A DNA stretch of 32,081 nt from Chara braunii (lineage: Eukaryota; Streptophyta; Charophyceae; Charales; Characeae), in the NCBI GenBank assembly GCA_003427395.1, contig BFEA01000641.1, positions 595,158-627,238 of the forward strand, written 5' to 3'. Position numbers and translations under genes: made by a program. This document shows, in pieces, positions 1-10,240 of this stretch (the first letter of the stretch is position 1; each line of letters starts with the position of its first letter). The notes under the pieces are model-generated. The model saw only the letters and a program-made list of their open reading frames with translations. It was not told where the DNA came from and searched no databases.

Positions 1-994
1 TTTTTTTTTTTTTTTTCTCCTCCCCTCCATGGTCGTTATTTTATTTTCTTGATTAGATCGCCGCTATCCTACCCTAACCACCCAAACCCCGGTTAGGGTT
101 TTCTTAAGGTTTCTCTAGGGTTTACGGTTTTCCTATTCCCCCTCCTCTCCCGCCTCCTCCCGTCGGGCACCCTAGACCCGAACGGCTCCTCTCCCCTCGA
201 CCGGATTCGCGCCAACCTCTCACGCGCGACCCGTTGATCACGGTGTTGGGCGGCCGCAGAACAATCAGTCACCCGAAATAAAAGGAATTGGGTCGTCAAC
301 CAAACGCCCTGTTAAGATTTTGCGAGTACCCTTGTTGAAACTGTCGGGGAAAATTAGGTGTCCTAAGGTGAACCCATGAATTCCGACCGCTAGTACTAAC
401 CCTTAAATGGGATAATTTGGACAATCGCCTCTGCCGCGCTTGGCGCTCACCTTTTTTCATCTGTTACGAGGTCGTCTTCGAATTGGTCAGCCACGGGGCG
501 AAGATGAGCTAGTAGGCTTTCGCGTGGTCTTTTCCAAGTTGACCAGTTTTTGTTGACGAAGAAAGAAACCTTAAATTTTATTTGATTTAATGATGAAATT
601 GAAATAAATAATAAAATTCAAAATGATAAAAAGAAATGAAAACGAGTGATTATTTAATTATTTGTATCAAACACGCCCTCTTTGATTTTAACCGGAATTT
701 ACCTATTTATTTCGCTTCTTCAATTTAAACGGATCCCCTCTATTTTGTTATCCCTACCAGACTTAACTTAATTCGTGGTTTACTGATTCTTGTGATACCC
801 TGGGTGTTGTGTGGGGACTCGGGTGGAACTTCTGCGGGCCCGACTATTGGGCGGTATTAATTTCCGCGCCATCTTAGACGCACTTACCTCGGCGAGCAGA
901 TCAGCGACCTAGTATTATTGTCATGACAAGTTGCCTACGACGGATGTTTAGTCTAGTTTGGGATCAGTATGGACACTGATTTGGTACAGGCACG
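1..994. other. Gene-free left edge with poly-T start
   Basis: The window opens with a T16 run. Around 60-130 there are plant telobox-like strings (TTAGGGTTT, CTAGGGTTT) that would read AAACCCTA on the minus strand, a motif common upstream of plant housekeeping genes. The 60-300 stretch is GC-rich and 560-680 is AT-rich. I see no recognisable protein or RNA gene here. A 68-residue Arg-rich minus-strand frame (93-299) has no family features and is probably chance. Confidence 0.5.
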
Positions 995-3100
995 GTGCTT
1001 GTGGTGTTTGGCACTACATCTGGTCCACAGTTCAGTACTTTGGCCTTGGTACGATTACTGGTTGGACACTTACATGGTATTGAAACAACATATTGCAGTC
1101 TGATCTCATTATTTTGGAATGGTCACTATTCCGGTACTGGTAAGACGCATTTGCTGCTCAGTATGGTATTTGGCATTGGTCGGGTACGGTTGTTGGTTCC
1201 GCACAGGTATGGTACTGGGGCAGCATGTTGAGATTTGTTCATATTTTTCCGGTCCAGGACTATTCAAACTGTTGTTCAAAACTATTAATCCTGGGCGTGT
1301 TGATTCCCAACTAGGATGGTTCATTGATGTTCAGCGGTACTATTCCATGGCACGTAATTGATTCGGTTCAAGGACTAAGTACAAATTACTCATTTTGTGA
1401 TAATGTCAATCTTCGATCCACGGACACTGGCCTGGGACTACCGGACCCTCACCTTTGGTACCATTGAACTGGAGCTGCAGCTAGACAATATTCCGAGGTT
1501 GCGGGCCTGGTAGTGCTGGTACAGACAATGTCAATCCTCCGCTACTAACAGGTGTCGGCGGTGGGCGACTGAAGCGGGGCCATTTGAAGAATAAAGGGTA
1601 GACAAGCAGAACTGGGGGGTATTCGGCGTGTCCGGCATACGCAGCCCACGTGTACTTCGGTCTGGACTTGGCTATCCTTGTGGAGGGGGATATGAGGGAG
1701 GGATATGGAGGTGGAGCGATCCAATGAGGGGTGTGTTCTTGGCGTACCTTGCTCACACTAAGACCTCGGTCAGGGTTGAGAGGTCCCTGTTCGAGGATGT
1801 GAGGGAGGGTTCCCTGATTACTGCAGTAAGGAGGATATGGTGTAAAAGGGAGACGATGCGCAGGGTGTCCTCAACTTTCGAACGTGTGACATGGAGGGGA
1901 GAAGAGTATTGGACAGTAAGTAGTACCCAGAGAGTATGTCTGGTGTACGCTACTGAGGGGGGTAGAGCAGAAAGAGTTGCGAGCTTGGTGTTCTCCGGGC
2001 TCTGAGGGCAGTTGAAACTAGTATCTCCATGATCCCACGCCGAGACTGCGCAGGGAGGAGCGAAGAGAAACATACAGACAAAAGGGGACCATGGAGTGTC
2101 ATGTACGAGATATACAGTGTGTTGGAATGGAGATGGAGGAGTAACTAAGGGTGCTCGTGAGGAAAGATCGATTGAGGGACAGGCAGATAGGCGTGGCTCG
2201 TGCACTCTACATGCCTCCCTCTTAGCACCGTCTCCCATAAGGAACGCAGAACAGCAGGTAACCTGCTGCCAAATCGAGTGATGGGAGAGAGAGCGTTGTA
2301 GATTCAAGACGTGCCTGACGCGCGAAGTGTCTCGTCGATTGGTGGCGAAAGTTTGAGTTCATCCGTTAGAGTAACGCCTAAGTCCGTGGACAGATTAGGA
2401 AGACCATGATTGGCGGCCATCGGACGAGATAGTGGACCCTGAGGAAGAGGAAGGTTCTCACGGTACCTGTTCGCAAGAGTGAGTGGGTAATAGTGTTGAA
2501 AGCAAGCGCGCTTATGCCAAAGCGACGAACGTAAGAGATCAGTGATCATGAGAGGGTGTATGTGTGACCATCAAGAAGTCTTAGCAAGAGTGAAGTGGGG
2601 GTACGTGACAGCGAACTAAAGTCAATCAAATACTGCTAACGTTCACGAATCGACCAGTTGGAGACAGTGCATTTTCCCTTGTTCTAGCCGAAGATTAGTC
2701 TGACAAGTCAGGAGTGAGGTACAACTTATGCACCTACCGAATAGCGGATTGTGTTGTCTCAATTGACGGTTGGTTGGAGCAACATGCTATCAGGGGTAAT
2801 AAAAACGGGCATGAGAAGGGGACAGTTGAATAATCTGATCCGCCAACGGACTCTGTTCTTTCCTGGCGAGAGATGCTTTGCGTCAAACGAACCAACCTGT
2901 GAAGGGTTGCCTGATCGATCGGATAACTAGACTTGGTAACGAGTAGTTCGTATATGACAGAAAAAGGGAGCTCTGAGACCCTGTCTGATTCACATGCCGA
3001 GAGGAAGAGAATCAGTGTATATTGGTAAGAGGGTAGGCTCCTCGGGGTTTTGTCTGTCTTTAAATACAAAACCTCTACCATCCTTGCTTTTTTTTTTTTA
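995..3100. other. No recognisable gene; unassigned low-copy-looking sequence
   Basis: Several medium open frames exist, the longest being 184 residues on the minus strand at 1753-2307. None shows a domain, motif or repeat that I recognise, and neighbouring frames do not join into a known protein. 1000-1420 is enriched in GGTA/GGTAC strings. The accumulation of minus-strand frames over 1481-3425 might reflect an old degenerate coding region, but nothing identifies it. Confidence 0.4.
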
Positions 3101-3207
3101 ATTATTTATTTCCTTTTTTATGTCATTTTCTCCCTTCGTTGGTTGAATGACGCTCTAAGAATCGTCTGGTGAACCGATTTTGGTCTTTGCTCGGACAAGC
3201 GTGAAAG

Positions 3208-3610
3208 ATGAGCTCAGTCAAATGAGCGTGCAACCCGTGGGCGCATAGCAAACCATAATTATCCCTGAAATGAGCCCTCAGATTCGTCTTAAATTCGTCT
3301 GACTGATCAGCAGTTCCAAGCGAACGGGTACTATCGAGTCCAGAGCGAGCAGTCCACAGTTGTGAGTGAGGGAGAGAGAGAGTGAAGGAGAGGGAGTGTT
3401 GAGCTTGGTTTGTGTTATTTCTCATCTCAGTGGTTAAAAATGAGCTCAGTCAAATAAGCGTTCCGCCCTTGGCCGCAGAGCACACCATAATTAAATTTGT
3501 CTGAGTGATCACCAGTTCCAAGCAAATGGGTACTATCGAGTCCAGAGCGAGTAGTCCACGGTTGTGAGTGAGAGAGAGAGGGGGTGTTATTTCCCTGCTT
3601 AGTGGTTAAA
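3208..3610. repeat. Two diverged tandem units (about 232 and 171 bp)
   Basis: Unit A starts at 3208 and unit B at 3440, both with ATGAGCTCAGTCAAAT. They share ACCATAATTA, a TGATCA-CAGTTCCAAGC block, GGGTACTATCGAGTCCAGAG, a TTGTGAGTGAG tail leading into GA-rich simple sequence, and the ending AGTGGTTAAA. Unit B lacks about 60 bp that unit A has in its middle and GA-rich part. The two are clearly homologous but diverged. No coding potential is evident. Confidence 0.8.
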
Positions 3611-4510
3611 CTCGGTGTTCATTGTGAGTAGGGCTTTGGCTGATCGTGTATTGATTGTTCATTGCTCGAAACAGATGATGACTGAACTTTGAAAAATTGA
3701 ATGCGCATTACACATAGCCTGAACGAGTTCTGGCCGCTCATTGGTCGGGCAAGTAATGATGAAACTCTCATAAATGGAAAGTTGAATATACATCGTTTGA
3801 TCGAGCAGTGACTACTCATTGACAAAACGAGCCATGTTTGATCTTTGGTAACGTGAATCCTTATTGTTCATTGCCTGGTAAAGTATTGATTGCTCATGGG
3901 CTGAGCAAATGTTGGAGGAACTTTGACAAATCAAGTTTCCACTACCCATTATTAAAAAAAAGGGTTCACCGCTCATTGGCAGAAAAAGCCATAGCTACTA
4001 TCAGGGCAGTTCCTAGCGCGTACGGAAGCCAAAACGCTGGTTAGGAACCACATCATCACAGGTCGCGAGATCTGAACGCCCTCTGCAGGAGCTCTACTCG
4101 GTCACGGGAGTGTTGCGGGCTAACGAGAGAGAGCCCTTAAGTTTTTGTGGGGGATCGGGGATCTAAATCTCTGACCACTTGTTGATCGTCATTTTTGTGT
4201 TACCCCCCCCAACTAACAAAACTATCGATACGAGTTTATGGCGAATAATCAGCCTTTTTATTCCAGTGTCAAAGGGAGGACAATCATCATTCCCCTGCCA
4301 GCTGTTGAGGACCTCGGAAGCAGGTGCAGCGGGTGACCGACGCTGCTACCCCTGGCTTCAGCGAACGGCAGGAGTTTCCCTCCTTGGGTTTCCTCCCAAT
4401 GAGGCGAGCCGACTCACGACTACCCACTCCACTCTCGCGATCCCTCCCTCTCGGCGGTGGTCCCCTGTCCCCACGCCACAAACCATCTCTTTCCCCGCCT
4501 CTTTCTCTAT
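3611..4510. other. No gene; irregular GCTCATTG-type motifs
   Basis: Short related strings (TGTTCATTG, GCTCATTGG, ACTCATTGAC, GCTCATGGGCTGAGC) recur irregularly between about 3615 and 3985, suggesting a very degraded repeat. From about 4080 onward the base composition drifts toward the C-rich composition of the gypsy element that follows, so 4200-4510 may be its 5' untranslated region. I could not find an LTR end or a tRNA primer-binding site here. Confidence 0.35.
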
Positions 4511-4518
4511 CTCCCGCC

Positions 4519-4692
4519 ATGTCTACTCCCATACGTCCACCGCCCACGGACGGGACTACACCCGGGGAGATCATCGCGGTGCCCTCCATCTCCCAGGCGT
4601 CCACCCACCTGACGGTCCTGGGTCAGACCTCTTTGGACCGCAATGACCTTCGCGTTTTTCTTGCATCCCTCCTTGCACCTTTGCAACCGTGA
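4519..4692 (+). pseudogene. Gypsy gag N-terminal fragment
   Basis: The ATG at 4519 starts MSTPIRPPPTDG and reads 57 codons to a TGA at 4690-4692. The same frame continues beyond the stop with gag-like text (LDALAPLEGQANAL), so the TGA looks like a mutated CGA codon. This is probably the original gag start: Pro-rich opening followed by a short helical stretch, as is usual in plant gypsy gag. The rest of gag is in another frame from 5153, so at least one frameshift separates them. Confidence 0.5.
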
Positions 4693-5152
4693 CTTGATGC
4701 GCTTGCACCCCTGGAGGGGCAAGCAAATGCGCTCGTGTCTCACCCTTGAATTTCATCGCCTCAAGGGTTCTCTTCACCGCTCTCACACCCCATCCCTTAT
4801 CGGTTCAGAGTCTAGCTCCCCACCACTCCAAACATGGAGACGTGGTGGTTCGTCCTCCCCATGAGTCCGTCCCAGCACTCTCCCTCTGCGGTGGTGAGTG
4901 TCGTTGCCGCTCATACTACCATCTGTTGTGGCACACCCGTCATCCCCTGCCACTTTGGCCACTACCGCCGATGTTGCTGCCTAGATACCAGTATCTGGCC
5001 AGGTAGTTTCACCTACTCATCCCGGTATGGCTTACTAGCTTCCCGCTACGGTCCCGACACTACTGACCGAAGTCCTCCCTCCTCCCATCATCTCCTCACT
5101 TCCACCTCAGGGTTCCCTACAGTTCATTACTCCTCCCGCTAGGGTACCCTCT

Positions 5153-6142
5153 TTGCCTCCTCCACCTCCGACCCCGCGCACCCAGCAAGTGGCTACCTTG
5201 CAAGCCACCGTCGTGCAACACGAGGCGGACATTTTCACCCTGAGATGGCCTCACCCTTCACAGGCTGCTCACCCTTCTTTTTCTTATACTGCCCCTCCCA
5301 CATTTGTCTTGTCGGCTCGTTTCCCTCGACCGACTTCTCCCCCTCTACACTTCTACCTCACCTCTCCATCACAGCTGGTTGCGGCCGTTGCCTGCACCTC
5401 TGGTGGACCTTCCACCAGCGGCCCTGATCAACAACCTGCCACCACTTCCACCCTTGCACCAGCCCCGATATTTGTCGTCGCAGTGCAGGCCTATCAGCCA
5501 CTCTCCCCCAGCCGTCAGCACAACGGTCCCCCCTTTGTGCGCCTGTCGGATATACCCGACTACGATGGTACACTTTGTGTGTCGCATTGGTTACAGGCTG
5601 CCACACAATGGCTGACACTAACAAACACTTGTAAGGAATTGTGGTGCTCTATGCTCACAACTAAATTGCGAGGCAACGTGTTCTCCGCAAGGGATAACTA
5701 CTATACCCATCGTACTCGTTCGGGTGAGGCTCTCACTCTCACGGACTTCACCTCGTTCCTTCATGATCGCTATGACACTCTACACAACGCGACCGACGCT
5801 GTAGATCGGGTCACCCAGACGCAGTGGCGAGGGTCCTCTGCACCAATAGACCTCGAGCGTCTCATCCGGGTGTTTCAGGAAGCCCGCCTCATTTGTGATG
5901 AGGCACTCTTACTTGAGGTCCTTTTGACCAACAGATTCCTCGTCATTCTTCCGACTGACTACCGCATCGAGCTCTGGCGACATATCTTCGCCTCCACAGA
6001 GCAGGCTTACGAGGCTGCTCGACAGTACCACAAGATGCAGAGTTGCTTCTCTGACGCCCCATCTCGGTCGCGACCCGCCGCCCTCACCCAGTCACGCGAC
6101 ACTACTCACGGTCGGTCCTCTTGTGCAGACCGTTTTCGATGA
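5153..6142 (+). pseudogene. Gypsy gag (retrotransposon gag domain)
   Basis: This is the longest open frame of the window, 329 residues. Residues about 1-35 contain a possible coiled coil (QVATLQATVVQHEADI) and 35-120 are Pro/Ser-rich linker. Residues about 125-300 resemble the plant gypsy gag capsid-type domain: YDGT followed by SHWLQAATQWL, then LTTKLRGN, F-HDRYDTL, and an Arg/Leu-rich helix block ending in WRHIFASTEQAYEAARQY. Gag forms the retroelement particle and binds RNA. The frame is broken at both ends (stop at 6140-6142), so this is a fragment even though the core is open. Confidence 0.75.
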
Positions 6143-6297
6143 CCAGCTCGACCTGGAGCGTCATTCTCTCAAAGCTACAGTTCTCTCGAGTATGGCGAGG
6201 ACGCCTCAGTCAAGCTTCACCCTACCTTTGGGAACGCCCCCGAGGACATCGGGCTTCGGGATGTCATCCAGTACCACTTGGATGACGACATTGTCCC

Positions 6298-6633
6298 GTG
6301 GCCGAGCGCTTGCAGATAGCGATGTCCACCATGGGTTGTCCGCGCAGTCGGGTTGCACAAGTTGGCGCTCGTATGTTCACGATCCCTCAAATAAGCCTCC
6401 TGCAGCGTTTCATTCCTCCCCGTGGGGCTCTATCCCCTAAGGAGTGTGCCGCCCTCGAGACCCGCCGCGGTTGCTTTCGTTGCCACCAGGATGAACGCAC
6501 CTCCTCACGGTGTCCATATAATGTCGCCCTCGATCAACACTACGCTGAAATTTCTCGTCATCACCGATCTCAGTTCCCCCCGGCCTTGCCCTGCCAGTTA
6601 CATCCAACTAGCCATAGTGCATTGTACCGCTGA
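6298..6633 (+). pseudogene. Gag C-terminus with degenerate zinc knuckle
   Basis: In a different frame from the gag core, GCFRCHQDERTSSRCP at 6469-6516 matches a CCHC knuckle in spacing (C-x2-C-x4-?-x4-C; cysteines at 6472, 6481 and 6511). The expected histidine codon at 6496 is CGC (Arg), so zinc binding should be lost. The preceding LSPKECAALETRRG is the usual lead-in for this element type. Zinc knuckles package element RNA. Confidence 0.6.
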
Positions 6634-6999
6634 GGCCTCGCACGTAGTCGGCTTCCCGACCACAGAGTTGCGATTTGCCCGTTTGGCTACCCCACAAGAG
6701 GATGCTTAGGAAACGATAGATGTTGTTCCCTTTGCCCCACCATTTGTCGATCGTCAGCCACACAACAGACCGACGCATCTAGTCCTTCCCTTCCGAGACT
6801 TTTGACGTGTCGTGCCATTCGCACAGCTCGTTGTAGTGCTCAACTGACGACTCGCGATGACGTTGTGTCATCTCTCCTGGATTTGAACATTCTTCAGGCT
6901 CACCAAAAATGACTCACGAGATACATAAACGCTCAGCGTCGTCTTCTTACTCTGCTCTCTAACCTAGATTGCACCCTCCCCATCATTCCTGTCCGCTTC

Positions 7000-7413
7000 A
7001 TGACATCTGTGAGGATGCACCACGCTTTGTGGAACTTCGGCTCGCAGAGAGATTTCGTTCACCCTCACGTGGTTGAGGAAGCTCATCTAGCTGCCTCCAA
7101 GTCTCACTCTCCTATCTTCGTTACCCTCAGAGATAATAAGACGCAGCGCTTCTTCGATCAGACGGTCCCTAACCTCCACTTTTCCCTTACCCTCTTGCAA
7201 CTGGATAGTACCCAGGCGCCTCGGTACTACCATTCTTTCACATACTTCGACGTGTTGGAGACTGGGCACAACTTTATCCATGGCATTCCCTGGTCTCGCC
7301 GGTTCCGTGGCACAGAGGCCGAATGGGTTACCGAGACACTTGTTCTCAAAACGAAGTGTTGTCAGACCCATCGAGTCCCCTTCATTGGAACCACGGATGA
7401 CACCCATCCTTGA
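7000..7413 (+). pseudogene. Gypsy protease (retropepsin) remnant
   Basis: FMTSVRMHHALWNFGSQRDF aligns with the plant gypsy protease start, where A-L-V/W-D-S-G-A/S is expected. The catalytic Asp position reads AAC (Asn, 7033-7035) and the next residue is Phe, so the DSG/DTG triad is gone. Downstream, FDVLETGHNFIHGIPWSRR corresponds to the Y-D-V-I-L-G-x-x-W-L block that closes the retropepsin fold. About 90 bp later the sequence is already at the YxDD box of reverse transcriptase, so several hundred bases of polymerase have been deleted. Confidence 0.65.
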
Positions 7414-7740
7414 AGAATATGTTCTCGTATACCGGGACGACATCTTGGTGTACAGCCGTACCTTAGAAGATTATCTCATACACCTCCGCGATGTCCTATA
7501 ACGCTTACGCAAGTATGGCTTTTATGTCAGGCTCAATAAGTGTCGCTTTGCCCAGCGCAAAGCGGACTTCCTAGAACACCACGTATCTGACCATGGTCTC
7601 CACTGCACATGGATGACGCAAAGATCACTGCTATTGTAGAGTGACCCGTCCCCACATCCGTCAAGCAGCTTCGCAGTTGTACGCCTTACTAGCTACTATA
7701 GTAATTGGCATCCGGGGTTAACGCCAGCTATTCCTAGGTC
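7410..7740 (+). pseudogene. Reverse transcriptase C-terminal part (YRDD box to thumb)
   Basis: EYVLVYRDDILVYSRTLEDY contains the polymerase YxDD motif (YRDD, 7430-7441), intact in the two metal-binding aspartates. After a stop at 7499-7501 the same protein continues with LRKYGFYVRLNKCRFAQ and then FLEHHVS, where the family normally has FLGHxVS. SYYSNWHPGLT near 7690-7725 marks the end of the thumb. Fingers and most of the palm are missing, so there can be no activity. Confidence 0.8.
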
Positions 7741-7790
7741 CTTACCTCCACCCTCCTACTGAAGAACCTGCCGTGGTTTTGAACACTCCT

Positions 7791-8403
7791 CTGTGAGGAC
7801 GCATCTCGCACCCTCAAGAAGGCGGTGACTTGTGCACCGGTACTTCACCTCCCCGATTTTTATCGCCGCTTCATAATCACCAATGATGCATCAGATTTTG
7901 CAGTAGGAGTGTATTGTCTCATGTGTTTCTCTCTCCTCTTGATTGACCTTATCCCCATGTTCCTCCTTCCCCCCCAGTTCTGCTGACACTGTTTCTCGAC
8001 TGACGCCTATCCTCCCACCACTTCATCCAACTCATAGTCCTCTCGTCACTTACTCCCCGACCATCGTGAGGATGGGACTGTCGAGGCTCCAGTTGGAGAT
8101 TGTCTGATCGCTTTCTACTCCCGTCAGCTACTGTCTGCCGAGATAAACTAAACTCTTGATGAACGTGAGGTTCTCGGAGTAGTTGAGGCTACCCGGCAAC
8201 GGTGTTATTATCTCCATGGGGCGCCCTTCACGGTGCGCACGGATAGCTCGGTTGTCAAGGCTTTCCTCACGAAGCTCAAGCTTTCCCGTCGACAGGCACA
8301 TGGGTGACTTGATTTATCCAAATTCAGTTTCACCACTCAACCTATCAAGGGTGAAATGAACCGTGTCGTTGATGCCTTGTCCAGCCGTCCTGATCACAAT
8401 TAG
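7791..8403 (+). pseudogene. Gypsy RNase H domain remnant
   Basis: The connection region (TLKKAVTCAPVLHLPDF) leads into FIITNDASDFAVGV, the first RNase H acidic motif. Later FYSRQLLSAEIN, a stop (TAA), DEREVLGVVEATRQR, YYLHGAPFTVRTDSS and LSRRQA match the plant gypsy RNase H order. GEMNRVVDALSSR is the usual linker to integrase. Acidic positions D (NDAS), E (EREVLG) and D (RTDS) can still be read, but the frame is split by several stops and an odd C-rich stretch at 7920-8060. Confidence 0.75.
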
Positions 8404-8649
8404 GAACCCATCTATCTTGTTGTCATCTTCATCACCACTGTTGATCAGTCGGTGATTGGCGCATATCTCACTCAGTACCGCCACTGCCCGGATTATCGCA
8501 TCATCCATGCGACACTGCGGGGTGGCAAGACCGTTCCTTCATACTCCCTCGGTAAGAACGGTCTCGTGTACTAGCATGGCAGATCTGATCGGCTAGAACC
8601 ACGTATCAGCGCCCCCTGCAACGGACAGCTCCGCGTCCAGGCCGTAACA

Positions 8650-9429
8650 TAGTTCCATAACCAGGCAGTCACTGGTCACATGAGTTTCCACAAGACGTTG
8701 ACTCATGTCTACTGCCTATACACCTGGCCGGAGTCCAAGGACTTCGTCAAGGCCTACGTCCAGGAGTGTCCTACCTGTCAGGAGGTGAACAGTGTGAACC
8801 ACCTTCCATATGAGTTACTTCAATCCCTACCTATACCTGAGGGTTGTTGGCAGTCCACCTTGATGAATTTTGTTAGTCCCCTCCGGCGTCTCCGCCCACC
8901 CACTAAGCGTGGTCATGATGATATCTTGGTCGTCGTCGATCTCTTCATGAAGCGTACACGTTTTGTACCATATCGCTATCACATTAGGGCTCGTGAGGTC
9001 GCCGACATCATCTTTGGTCGGGTCGTGAGAGATCACAGCTTACCTCAAAGCATCATCTCCGACCGTAACCCGCACTTTACCAGCACATTCTGGTGACGCT
9101 TACACGAGGGGTACGGATCTCAGCTCCGCTTCTCATCGTCTTACCACCCTCAGATAAATGGTCAAACTGAGGTCACCAATAAAACTCTCAGTAATATCCT
9201 CTGAAAAATTATTAGGGATGACCAGCAGTGAGACTTACACTTAGACCGCGCGGAGATTGTGTACAACCATGTCATTTCACCAGTCACGAGGATGTCGCTC
9301 TTCTATTGCGACCTCGGCTACCACCCTCGCGTACCCGCGAATTTCATACGACTGTCGCAATTGTGCCCTTACACTCGTTGTCCTGAGCTTGACCACTGGA
9401 TCGCCCACATAGCGACGATTATGAATCAA
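8650..9429 (+). pseudogene. Integrase zinc-binding and catalytic core remnant
   Basis: TGHMSFHKT, about 30 residues, then CPTCQ at 8680-8790 form the HHCC zinc-binding region. The core follows: LMNFV where the family has M/L-D-F, so the first catalytic Asp is Asn (AAT, 8866-8868, consistent with G-to-A). IISDRNPHFTSTFW keeps the second Asp, and SSYHPQINGQTEVTNKTL keeps the Glu. Stops at 9094-9096 (TGA after FW) and in the following helix look like CGA or TGG codons changed by transitions. Integrase inserts the element DNA; this copy cannot. Confidence 0.82.
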
Positions 9430-9444
9430 TTCAATATGTAAATA

Positions 9445-9515
9445 GCGGATATAGATTAAAGGTAAATTGTCTGCCTTCCAAGCAGGGGATATGGGTTCGA
9501 TTCCCGTTATCCGCA
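9445..9515 (+). tRNA. trnG-UCC: tRNA-Gly(UCC), organelle type, inserted in gypsy integrase
   Basis: A full cloverleaf can be drawn by hand. The acceptor GCGGATA pairs with TATCCGC. The D arm GATT/AATT (one G-T pair) has the loop AAAGGTA. The anticodon arm TCTGC-CTTCCAA-GCAGG gives anticodon UCC, the variable loop is GGAT, the T arm is ATGGG-TTCGATT-CCCGT, and the discriminator is A at 9515. The sequence style resembles plant organellar tRNA-Gly, and the AT-rich flanks (about 9430-9553) interrupt the gypsy integrase reading frame. I infer a small mitochondrial (less likely plastid) DNA insertion, since plant plastid trnG-UCC usually has an intron and this has none. Nuclear expression is unlikely but not excluded, since A and B boxes are internal to any tRNA. 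Confidence 0.85.
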
Positions 9516-9553
9516 ATTGCGATTTGATGAAAAAAAAACTGAGATAAATAAAA

Positions 9554-9830
9554 TGCGCGTATCGGACTCTCAGACTCGTATGGCTGCACGAGCGAACCGA
9601 TCACGAGTGGATCATCCATTCAAAGTCGGTGACGATATGCTCGTCGACGCACGTCACCTGCAGGTTGAAACGGATACGCTTCACAAGTCCAAGCGTGACT
9701 TCTTTGGTTCATGCCGCATCCTTCTGGTCGTCGGTTCTGATACTACCGCTAGTCCGGTCAACTTTTTGTGTGAAGTCACCCGAGCACCTTTGACAGGTTC
9801 GCGTACACGATGTTTACCACGTCTCCTTGT
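9554..9830 (+). pseudogene. Integrase C-terminal GPY/F-type module remnant
   Basis: Reading resumes after the tRNA insertion with RVSDSQTRMAARANRSR, then FKVGDDMLVDARHLQVETD, FFGSCRILLVVGSD and SPVNFLCEV. The F-x-V-G-D-x-V-L and GPY-x-I positions of the integrase C-terminal module are recognisable, but GPY reads GSC here. A frameshift at about 9780-9800 moves the continuation (VRVHDVYHVSLLCPYRRL) to another frame, which leads into the chromodomain. Confidence 0.75.
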
Positions 9831-10096
9831 TGTGTCCTTATCGGAGACTGTCTGAGCGCTTCGTCGAACATCCTAATAAGCGCCCCCCACCTATCATGGT
9901 GGACAGTCACGAGGAGTTCATCATTTTCGACATCGTATCTCGCCCAAGTTACCAACGATACCCCTCCACTCATCGTTGGAAGAGCTATCATGATGAGGAG
10001 GCTACTTGGGAGCCCCTTAAGCACTTGGAACATGCCCGGATGTTGGTGCACGCATATGATCGTGCTCGCGGTGCTGAGACATTTGCTCCTACTTAG
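9797..10096 (+). pseudogene. Gypsy chromodomain remnant
   Basis: HVSLLCPYRRL is the normal end of the integrase module. From about 9902, EEFIIFDIVSRPSYQR, HRWKSYHDEEATWEPLKHL and ARMLVHAYDR follow the chromodomain pattern (E-x-I-x-D-x-R, then L/R-W-K-G/S-Y, E-x-x-T-W-E-P, then the C-terminal helix). Chromodomains target chromoviruses to marked chromatin. The C-terminal tail (ASARLQRTRPHSRRLND, ending near 10238) closes the polyprotein. This is the least damaged part of the element, although it is no longer in frame with integrase. Confidence 0.78.
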
Positions 10097-10240
10097 CCGA
10101 TTGACCCTCTTCCTCCTCCTTCGGCTGAGGAGATCGCTGAGGACAAGCCCACTCCCTCCGAGGTTATTCTTCAGCAGCAGATGAATGCCTCTGCGCGTCT
10201 ACAACGCACTCGTCCACACTCTCGGCGGCTCAACGACTGA

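Larger units (their letters stand above)
4519..10240 (+). mobile_element. Degenerate Ty3/gypsy chromovirus (internal region)
   Basis: Remnants occur in the order gag, CX2C knuckle, retropepsin, reverse transcriptase, RNase H, integrase, chromodomain. That order, with a chromodomain after integrase, is diagnostic of the chromovirus branch of Ty3/gypsy. The element is dead: it has multiple frameshifts, many internal stops, a large deletion of the reverse transcriptase fingers and palm, and substitutions at catalytic positions. No pair of LTRs, primer-binding site or polypurine tract could be identified, so the outer limits are set by recognisable coding sequence only. Confidence 0.88.

Noticed and set aside
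1481-3425. Series of medium minus-strand open frames (184, 81, 115 and 100 residues) as a broken gene
   Set aside because: No motif, no conserved order of domains and no way to join them into a recognisable protein; compatible with chance in stop-poor sequence.
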